The position numbers and the translations under genes are program-made. A model generated the notes under the pieces. It was not told the DNA's origin. It did no database searches and saw nothing but the letters and a program-made list of their open reading frames with translations. 5,735 nt of DNA from Gammaproteobacteria bacterium. Its GTDB lineage: Bacteria; Pseudomonadota; Gammaproteobacteria; Burkholderiales; Thiobacillaceae. The first letter of the stretch is position 1. The number at the start of each line of letters is the position of its first letter. The stretch spans positions 1 through 5,735 of the forward strand of contig JAHJNP010000245.1 of assembly GCA_018820745.1 (NCBI GenBank), read 5' to 3'. Positions 1 to 5,735 of this stretch are shown here, piece by piece.

Positions 1-29
1 AGGCATCCCGCTCAGGGAGGAGAAGCGGG

Positions 30-54
30 AGACGATGCAAGATCGTCTGCTTTT
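30..54 (+). terminator. Possible weak terminator-like hairpin upstream of hemB
   Basis: AGACGAT (30-36) pairs perfectly with ATCGTCT (42-48) around the 5-base loop GCAAG, and TTTT follows at 51-54. A second perfect 7-bp hairpin lies just before it: TCCCGCT at 6-12 with AGCGGGA at 24-30, sharing base 30. The U-tract is short, so this could be the end of an unseen upstream gene or simply leader structure. All three + strand frames are open from the left edge to stops at 56-58, 61-63 and 75-77, so a gene tail may be present, but none is recognisable. Confidence 0.3.
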
Positions 55-77
55 GTAGAGTAGACCCGCTTGAATAA

Positions 78-1264
<1,187 letters not shown>

Positions 1265-1314
1265 AAGCTCATCTCTTCGCATCCGGAGTGCCCGCGAAGG
1301 CCAGGAGAATAGGT

Positions 1315-2097
1315 ATGGCAAGCATCCTCAAGAATCTGTTTGCAAACCGCCAGCCGTTGCCCGCTGACGATTTCGACAAGACCATTGTCAATATCCCGAG
1401 CCCTTATCAGCTACGGGATCTTTGCCCCGTCATGCGCGACGCTCCGGGCGCGAATGAGGAAAGCATGGGCGAGCAGCAATTCAAAATCCGCCTTGCGCAT
1501 ACCGACGCATCCCGCAGCGCCGCCACCATGCTGGTGCAGCAGCGCTATGCCTGGCGCGGCTATAAGGCGGGCGAAATCAAGAAGCAGCCCAACCGGGTCA
1601 CCCTGGTGGCGTATCTGTCGGAGCAAATCGTCGGCAGCCTGAACATCGGGTACGACTCGCCAGAGGGCTTGAGTGCGGACGAGCGCTACAAGGGAGAAAT
1701 CGACGCCCTGCGCGTCCAGGGGCTGAGTGTCGGCGAAATCACCAAGCTGGCCATCGACGAAAATGCCGGCAGCAAGCAGGTGCTGGCCGGCATGATCAAC
1801 ATTGCCTATCTGTACGGGCTGATTCACGGCATCACCGACGCCGTGATCGAGGTCACCCCCCGTCACAAGCCGTTCTATCAGCGCATGCTCGACTTCCGGC
1901 AGATCGGCGACGAACGTTTCTATGCGGCGTCCAATACCAATGTCGTGCTCATGCATATCAAGCTGGCGCACATCGGCGAGCGCATCGAGGCGGTGGGCGG
2001 CAAGGGGTCGGGCACCGGCGACCGCAGCATCTACCCGTATTTCTTCCATCCAAATGACCAGAAGGGCATCATGGAACGCTTGAGGAGCGGCGGCTGA
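1315..2097 (+). CDS. FeeM-like N-acyl amino acid synthase / GNAT-fold acyltransferase
   Basis: This predicted soluble 260-residue protein resembles the FeeM family, GNAT-fold enzymes distantly related to LuxI-type autoinducer synthases that transfer an acyl chain to an amino acid amine. The first ~55 residues look like a variable extension. The acyltransferase core runs from about 56 to 215. It includes FKIRLAHT, RYAWRGYKAGEI (77-88), the strand VTLVAYLSEQIVGSLNI (95-111), SVGEITKLAIDENAGSKQVLA near 138-158, and EVTPRHKPFYQRMLDFRQIG (179-198), which resembles the conserved late GNAT strand and helix. I start it at ATG 1315, seven bases after AGGAG (1303-1307); an in-frame GTG at 1288 lacks a good ribosome binding site. 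The E1-like gene begins three bases after its stop, so the two are almost certainly cotranscribed. Acyl donor and acceptor are unknown. A plain GNAT acetyltransferase role is the main alternative. Confidence 0.8.
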   Translation: MASILKNLFANRQPLPADDFDKTIVNIPSPYQLRDLCPVMRDAPGANEESMGEQQFKIRLAHTDASRSAATMLVQQRYAWRGYKAGEIKKQPNRVTLVAYLSEQIVGSLNIGYDSPEGLSADERYKGEIDALRVQGLSVGEITKLAIDENAGSKQVLAGMINIAYLYGLIHGITDAVIEVTPRHKPFYQRMLDFRQIGDERFYAASNTNVVLMHIKLAHIGERIEAVGGKGSGTGDRSIYPYFFHPNDQKGIMERLRSGG

Positions 2098-2100
2098 TTC

Positions 2101-2961
2101 ATGTTTGATTATGGTGAAGCGTTTTCCCGCAACCTCGGCTGGCTGACTCCGCAGGAACAGCAGCGCCTGCGGGGCGCGCGCGTCGCCGTGGCCGGCATGG
2201 GCGGCGTCGGCGGGGTGCATGTGCAGGGCCTGGCGCGGCTCGGCGTCGGCGCCCTGAACCTGTCTGATTTCGACAGCTTCGAAATCGCCAACTTCAACCG
2301 CCAGGCGGGCGCTGCGATGTCCACCATCGGCCAGCCCAAGGTCGAGGTCATGCGCAGCTTTGCGCTTGACGTCAACCCGGAAACCAAGGTTCGCGTTTTT
2401 CCAAACGGCCTCGACGAGAACAACCTGGTCGACTATCTGGACGGCGTCGACCTGCTGATCGACGCCATCGACTTCTTCGCCAACGGCCTGCGGCCTGCGC
2501 TCTACCGCGCGGCACGCGAGCGCGGCATCCCAGTCGTCTGCTCGGCCCCACTCGGCGCAGGCGCCTCGTTGATTTGCTTTAAGCCCGACGGCATGAGCTT
2601 CGACGATTACTTCGGCTTCGCCTGCTGCGACGATATCACCATGGCCGTGCGTTTCATGGTCGGCATGTCGCCGCGCCTGCCGCAGCGGCATTACCTGGCT
2701 TATCCGGAAATCGTCGATTTCGTGAAGCACCGCGTGCCGTCGCTGGGGATGGCATGCCAATTCGCTGCAGGCATGGCGGTCACCGCCACCATGAAACTGC
2801 TGCTGCAGCGCGGCGGGGTCAAGGCCGCGCCGCACACCGAGCAGTTCGACGCGTATCTGGGGCGTTTCTATCGTTGCTGGCGCCCGGGCGGCTATCGCAA
2901 TCCGCTGCAGAAACTGGCCGAGCGCATCGTGATTTCACAACTCAAGCTCGACCGAAGCTGA
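2101..2961 (+). CDS. ThiF/MoeB/HesA-family E1-like adenylyltransferase
   Basis: The 286-residue protein has the Rossmann-type ATP-binding fold of E1-like enzymes, which adenylate a carboxylate, usually the C-terminal Gly of a ubiquitin-like sulfur carrier or a peptide. Visible motifs are GMGGVG (32-37), DFD (56-58), the NRQ arginine-finger motif (66-68), the nucleotide-site lysine in GQPK (K80) and a DAID segment (121-124) where the family has its DxTDN magnesium motif. The variant DAIDFF replaces the usual DNF. There is no pair of CxxC motifs, so the structural zinc site of MoeB and ThiF is missing. Adjacent cysteines C175-C176 are a possible substitute nucleophile, but this is a guess. It starts three bases after the FeeM-like gene, with GAGGAG (2082-2087) inside that gene's end, 13 bases from the ATG, suggesting coupling. 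No small carrier protein, rhodanese or thiamin/molybdopterin gene is nearby, so ThiF or MoeB function is not supported. Confidence 0.85.
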   Translation: MFDYGEAFSRNLGWLTPQEQQRLRGARVAVAGMGGVGGVHVQGLARLGVGALNLSDFDSFEIANFNRQAGAAMSTIGQPKVEVMRSFALDVNPETKVRVFPNGLDENNLVDYLDGVDLLIDAIDFFANGLRPALYRAARERGIPVVCSAPLGAGASLICFKPDGMSFDDYFGFACCDDITMAVRFMVGMSPRLPQRHYLAYPEIVDFVKHRVPSLGMACQFAAGMAVTATMKLLLQRGGVKAAPHTEQFDAYLGRFYRCWRPGGYRNPLQKLAERIVISQLKLDRS

Positions 2962-3001
2962 CGCTGCCCTGATTCATCGGCCCGACGCCGCAAACGGGCA
3001 T

Positions 3002-3032
3002 AAAAAAACCGCGCATCGCTGCGCGGTTTTTT
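3002..3032. terminator. Bidirectional Rho-independent terminator between convergent genes
   Basis: AAAAAACCGCGCA (3003-3015) is the exact reverse complement of TGCGCGGTTTTTT (3020-3032), with tetraloop TCGC (3016-3019). The GC-rich stem is followed by a T-run on either strand, so it can stop the E1-like transcript (+ strand, stop at 2961) and the PEP-CTERM transcript (- strand, stop at 3052). Confidence 0.95.
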
Positions 3033-3051
3033 GTGCTTGCCAACCCTGAAA

Positions 3052-3798
3052 TCAGGCGGCTTTCTTGCTGCGGCGAGCCAGACCGAGGCCGACCAGGCCC
3101 AAGCCCAGGAGAGCGAGGGTGGCGGGTTCGGGAACCGACTGGCCGGTGATCTCTGCCGTGCCCAGGTGGGTTATGCCGGGAGCGACCTCGCCTTGAAGAA
3201 TCGGCTGGAAGCTGGAGGTGTAGAGGAAATCCGCGCCCCCATCAAAGGGCTGGCTGTTGGTGTCAAAATAGGCTGCAGCGAGGCCGCCGACGACATCAAG
3301 ATAGCCCGCGCCTTGTCCGGCAAGGCCGCCAGCGCTGACGGCGGTAATGCTGCCGGTCAGGGTGAAGCCCGTTCCGAGAGGGTCCGCGCCAACCAAATCA
3401 AGCCACAACAGGCCATTGCTTGCTGATGCCGGATTGGCCGGGTTGAAGTCCATGGCGTTATCCACATAAACCTGGACGCTGCCACCGGTGACATTGAAGG
3501 TCTCGCCTACAACGCCCGCAAGGTTGGTTTGCTGCGTGTAGTTACTGAACACAAAGGTCAGTTCGCAGCCGGCACAGAAGCTGAAGTCACCGTTAAGGAC
3601 GGTGTAGCGACCATAGCCACCAAAAGTTTGGCCGGCAGTCGTGGCGATGCTCTCCCACAGCGCGGACTGAGCGCTGAAATCCAGAACGCTGTTCTGATCC
3701 CAAGTGACGCCGCCTACAGAGTAAGCGTGCGCACCGCCTGCAACCAGGGCAAGCGAACCTGCCACGAACAGGCTGGAAGCCAGTTTGGTCATTTTCAT
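3052..3798 (-). CDS. PEP-CTERM sorting domain protein (exported, exosortase substrate)
   Basis: The 248-residue protein has both ends of a PEP-CTERM substrate. The N-terminal Sec signal (K2, K5, hydrophobic 6-22) has a likely cleavage after AHA, residues 23-25. The C-terminal sorting tag has PEP at 223-225, a hydrophobic stretch at about 226-241 and the basic tail RRSKK at 242-246. Exosortase is expected to cleave near PEP so that the protein is released into, or anchored at, the envelope and exopolysaccharide matrix. The mature region is acidic and rich in Gly, Ala, Asn and Thr, as is common in this class. It has a single CAGC pair (75-78) in DFSFCAGCELTFVFSNYT, a feature I recall from a recurrent betaproteobacterial PEP-CTERM subfamily. 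The start at 3798 is fixed by AAGGAG (3811-3806) seven bases upstream. It lies downstream of prsT but has its own sigma-54-type promoter. No exosortase gene is in view. Confidence 0.93.
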   Translation of the reverse strand: MKMTKLASSLFVAGSLALVAGGAHAYSVGGVTWDQNSVLDFSAQSALWESIATTAGQTFGGYGRYTVLNGDFSFCAGCELTFVFSNYTQQTNLAGVVGETFNVTGGSVQVYVDNAMDFNPANPASASNGLLWLDLVGADPLGTGFTLTGSITAVSAGGLAGQGAGYLDVVGGLAAAYFDTNSQPFDGGADFLYTSSFQPILQGEVAPGITHLGTAEITGQSVPEPATLALLGLGLVGLGLARRSKKAA

Positions 3799-3805
3799 AA
3801 TTTAA

Positions 3806-3811
3806 CTCCTT
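3806..3811 (-). promoter_or_regulatory. Ribosome binding site of the PEP-CTERM gene
   Basis: AAGGAG on the - strand ends seven bases before the ATG at 3798. It decides the start in favour of Met1 over the internal Met3 (ATGAAAATG). Confidence 0.85.
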
Positions 3812-3870
3812 AAGAATGTTGAATACGTGAAGCTCTCAAACCGGGAGTTGCCTGTGGTTCGCAAGTGCTC

Positions 3871-3896
3871 CGGTTGCGCTGAATTAAAAGCAACCG
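3871..3896. repeat. Inverted repeat straddling the -12 element and transcription start
   Basis: CGGTTGC (3871-3877) is the exact reverse complement of GCAACCG (3890-3896), with 12 bases between. On the - strand, one arm is the core of the sigma-54 -12 element. The other arm falls at about +2 to +8 of the predicted transcript. The layout resembles an operator, although 7-bp arms can arise by chance. Confidence 0.4.
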
Positions 3897-3904
3897 TTGT
3901 GCCA
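3889..3904 (-). promoter_or_regulatory. Sigma-54 (RpoN) promoter of the PEP-CTERM gene
   Basis: Read on the - strand from 3904 to 3889 the sequence is TGGCACAACGGTTGCT. It matches the TGGCAC-N5-TTGCW consensus at every defined position, with GG (3903-3902) and GC (3891-3890) separated by exactly ten bases. Transcription should start near 3878, giving an untranslated leader of about 80 bases before the ATG at 3798. Sigma-54 with the PrsK/PrsR two-component system is known to control PEP-CTERM genes in flocculating betaproteobacteria, so PrsR is the likely activator here by inference. Confidence 0.85.
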
Positions 3905-3922
3905 GCGCGAGACAATATTCGT

Positions 3923-3935
3923 TATCTTGTTGATT
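3923..3935 (-). promoter_or_regulatory. Second, imperfect IHF-like site
   Basis: On the - strand this reads AATCAACAAGATA, which matches WATCAANNNNTTR except at one T. It lies at about -45 to -57 from the predicted start, between the stronger IHF site and the sigma-54 promoter. In an AT-rich stretch a near match is weak evidence alone. Confidence 0.3.
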
Positions 3936-3941
3936 TAAAGG

Positions 3942-3954
3942 TAAATTATTGATT
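3942..3954 (-). promoter_or_regulatory. Integration host factor (IHF) binding site upstream of the sigma-54 promoter
   Basis: On the - strand (3954 to 3942) the sequence AATCAATAATTTA matches the IHF consensus WATCAANNNNTTR at every defined position. It is centred near -70 from the predicted start, where IHF normally bends DNA to bring an enhancer-bound activator to sigma-54 polymerase. The surrounding 3915-3960 is distinctly AT-rich compared with the flanking genes. Confidence 0.6.
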
Positions 3955-3965
3955 TCTTTGCAAGG

Positions 3966-3988
3966 CGACCGGGATGGGATTTTGGTCG
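3966..3988. promoter_or_regulatory. Candidate enhancer (UAS) dyad for a sigma-54 activator
   Basis: CGACC (3966-3970) and GGTCG (3984-3988) form a perfect 5-bp dyad with a 13-base centre, at about -88 to -110 from the predicted start of the PEP-CTERM transcript. This is the usual position for an NtrC-family activator site. The arms are short, and I do not know the PrsR recognition sequence. Confidence 0.3.
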
Positions 3989-3993
3989 AGTGT

Positions 3994-4034
3994 AAAAAAA
4001 TCCGACAGTATGGGAAAGACGTGTTGTCCGTCGG
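3994..4034 (-). terminator. prsT: Possible weak terminator of prsT
   Basis: Nine bases beyond the prsT stop on the - strand, CCGAC (4034-4030) can pair with GTCGG (4006-4002), and a run of seven T follows at 4000-3994. The stem has only 5 bp around a 23-base loop, which can itself form a small GACG/CGTC hairpin. The T-run and placement support a terminator; the weak stem does not. If it fails, prsT reads through into the PEP-CTERM gene. Confidence 0.35.
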
Positions 4035-4042
4035 CGCAAACG

Positions 4043-5735
4043 CTAAAGTTCGTTGAGCAAAGTGCGTGCCGAGGCAGCCAGGGAAAAGTCAGGTGCGTCC
4101 GCCAGTAATTGTTGGAGCGCCAATCGCGCCCGGGCCTTGTCGCCTTGGCGTGCCCATGCCGCGGCGAGGTGGAAACGGATTTCCGGGACATTGGGGGCTT
4201 TGGCGTGCGCCTGTTGCAGGAATTCCAGCCCTCGTCCGGTTTGCCCCTGCTCGATCAGTATCCAGCCGAGGGTGTCGAGCACGACCGGGTTGGCTGGCTC
4301 GAGTTTGTGCGCCTGCTCCGCTGTGGCCCGGGCGCGCTTGTCTCCCACCTGTTGATACAGGCCGGCCAGGTTATTCAGCATGAGCGCGGAATTGGGGGCC
4401 TGACTGAGGAGAGCCTGGTAAGCGGTGATGGCTTGCTGGTGGCGTCCAGCCTGTGTGTAGTGTTGCGCGGCATAGAACCGTACCGAGTTGTCCTTCGGGT
4501 GCTGGGCGAGCCAGTCTTCGAGTTTTTGCTGGGCGGCCGGATTGCCGGCCAGCGTAAGTGCGCGGTGGGCCTTGATGAAGCCGGCCGAGCCGGCGCCTTT
4601 GGCGAGTGCCTGTTCATAGGCCTTGAATGCCTTGTCCGGGCGTTTTTGCAGGACAAGGACATCGCCTTCGCGTTCATGGCCCATAGGGGAGTTTGGATGC
4701 TGGGTTTGCAGTTGATGCGCAATCCGCATGGCGTCTTCCAGCCGCTTGTCCTCGACGGCAAGGCGCAGCATGGCATCCTGTGCCTGCATGTGGTCGGGCT
4801 TGAGCGTGAGAACGGTTTGCAGGGTGGCGCGCGCGTCGGCCTTGCGTTTCGAGGCGATCTCGGCGAGTGCCAGGCGCATGTGGGCATCGGGCGATTGCGG
4901 TGCCACGCGGATGAGCTTGGTGAAGGTGCTGAGCGCACCCGGGTTGTCCCCAAGCGCCAATTGCACGCCGCCGAGCAGATTCAGCGCCACCGGATCGTCC
5001 GGCTGGCTGTTGACCGCATCATTGGCGAGCACGAGCGCCGCTTGCTTATCGCCCTTGACGAGCAGTTCATTAACCAGTGCCATACGCGGCTGGATAGCCT
5101 TGGGATGGGCGCGTGCAGCCTTGTTCAGCCAGTCGAGATGGGTTTTTTCCTGATGGCTGAACTTGGCCCATTGTGCCATTGCGAGCATCGCCTGCAGATG
5201 CGTTTTGTCCTTGTCCAGGATGCGCTCGAAGCGCTGTCGTGCCGCCTCCGGCTTGTTGTCCTGCATGTCGATCTCGGCGAGAGCGTTGGCTGCCGGGAAG
5301 TAGAGCGGGTCGAGCGCGAGCGCGCGCTCGAAGCTTTGGCGTGCGGCACCTGGATTACTTTGGCCAAGGCGGGCGATTCCGCGCAGTTGATGCGGCAGCG
5401 GGCTGTTCGGGTTTTTTTTCTCAAACGCCTCGATGGCCGCAAGCGCCTGGTCGAACGCCTTGCGGGACAGGTGGGCGCGCACGAGCAGAATGTCGGCGTC
5501 GGCCTGGGCGTCGTCGCGGGCCGCGGCGGCATGCAGGCCGCTGATTCCGAGCTGGGTGTTGCCAACTGCCAGATGCCCCAGACTCAACTGGGTTTGCAGC
5601 GGCACATTGTCGGGGTCGAGCGCTGCCGCGCTGGCAAGATAGGATACTGCGCGGTTGGGATCACGCCGCAACAGGCTGGCTTCGCCTGCCAAGGCAAGCG
5701 CCTGTGCATCCTTGGAGTCGGCCGCGAGCAGGGGA
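4043..5735 (-). CDS. prsT: PEP-CTERM/XrtA system TPR-repeat protein PrsT (partial, N-terminus beyond right edge)
   Basis: The frame is open from the right edge to TAG at 4045-4043, giving about 563 C-terminal residues; PrsT proteins are usually roughly 900 residues. The TTG near 5692 is an internal codon, since coding continues upstream as LLAADSKDAQALALAGEASL. Nearly the whole visible part is tetratricopeptide repeats of about 34 residues, roughly 16 of them. Examples are FERALALDPLYFPAANALAEI, and near the C-terminus LNNLAGLYQQVGD followed by LDTLGWILIEQGQTGRGLEF (4279-4220). That last segment is a hallmark of the PrsT family as I know it. PrsT is a predicted envelope TPR lipoprotein of exosortase/PEP-CTERM loci, thought to scaffold exopolysaccharide and protein export. 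The lipobox cannot be checked here. The adjacent PEP-CTERM gene supports the call. A generic TPR protein such as a PilF- or BcsC-like factor is less likely. Confidence 0.87.
   Translation of the reverse strand, partial: PLLAADSKDAQALALAGEASLLRRDPNRAVSYLASAAALDPDNVPLQTQLSLGHLAVGNTQLGISGLHAAAARDDAQADADILLVRAHLSRKAFDQALAAIEAFEKKNPNSPLPHQLRGIARLGQSNPGAARQSFERALALDPLYFPAANALAEIDMQDNKPEAARQRFERILDKDKTHLQAMLAMAQWAKFSHQEKTHLDWLNKAARAHPKAIQPRMALVNELLVKGDKQAALVLANDAVNSQPDDPVALNLLGGVQLALGDNPGALSTFTKLIRVAPQSPDAHMRLALAEIASKRKADARATLQTVLTLKPDHMQAQDAMLRLAVEDKRLEDAMRIAHQLQTQHPNSPMGHEREGDVLVLQKRPDKAFKAYEQALAKGAGSAGFIKAHRALTLAGNPAAQQKLEDWLAQHPKDNSVRFYAAQHYTQAGRHQQAITAYQALLSQAPNSALMLNNLAGLYQQVGDKRARATAEQAHKLEPANPVVLDTLGWILIEQGQTGRGLEFLQQAHAKAPNVPEIRFHLAAAWARQGDKARARLALQQLLADAPDFSLAASARTLLNEL

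Noticed and set aside
1288..1314. Nine-codon N-terminal extension of the FeeM-like protein from GTG 1288
   Set aside because: The ATG at 1315 has AGGAG at seven-base spacing and gives a family-like start; the GTG has no comparable site.
1411..2835. Long (474-codon) open frame on the - strand across the acyltransferase and E1-like genes
   Set aside because: It is antisense to two well-recognised genes with clear motifs and ribosome binding sites. Its composition (His-, Arg- and Ala-rich) is typical of a shadow frame in GC-rich DNA.
3031..3426. + strand open frame opposite the PEP-CTERM gene
   Set aside because: The opposite strand encodes a complete signal peptide and PEP-CTERM tag, and this frame starts inside the terminator T-run.

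Overview
The window looks like chromosomal DNA from a GC-rich proteobacterium, most likely a betaproteobacterium (for example the Nitrosomonadales/Rhodocyclales range). Three things suggest this: a complete PEP-CTERM protein, a PrsT-type TPR protein of the exosortase (XrtA) system, and a HemB with the Asp/Ala (non-cysteine) metal site. The placement is inferred from protein character only; no database was searched.

Layout. Positions 1-114 hold no gene I can identify, only hairpins. From 101 to 270 lies an unusual hemB leader. The ribosome binding site and first ~13 codons of hemB occur twice, 110 bases apart. The upstream copy opens a 37-codon reading frame whose stop overlaps the hemB start codon. 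hemB (225-1238, + strand) is complete. After a plausible sigma-70 promoter come two tightly spaced + strand genes: a FeeM-like (GNAT-fold) N-acyltransferase (1315-2097) and a ThiF/MoeB/E1-like adenylating enzyme (2101-2961). A strong bidirectional terminator (3002-3032) separates them from two - strand genes: a PEP-CTERM surface/exopolysaccharide-matrix protein (3052-3798) and the C-terminal ~560 residues of PrsT (4043 to the right edge).

Regulation. The gap between prsT and the PEP-CTERM gene (3799-4042) carries, on the - strand, a full-consensus sigma-54 promoter with GG-N10-GC spacing. Upstream of it are a full-consensus IHF site, a second near-match IHF site, and a dyad near -100 that could bind an enhancer-binding protein. 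This fits the known sigma-54/PrsK-PrsR control of PEP-CTERM genes.

How the genes relate. HemB is haem biosynthesis and probably only a neighbour. The acyltransferase and E1-like enzyme look like a two-gene unit that N-acylates and adenylates an unknown small molecule or peptide. PrsT and the PEP-CTERM protein belong to the exosortase-linked envelope/biofilm system. Whether the acyltransferase/E1 pair works with that system cannot be decided from this window. The best candidates for something undescribed are the hemB mimic leader and the acyltransferase/E1 pair.
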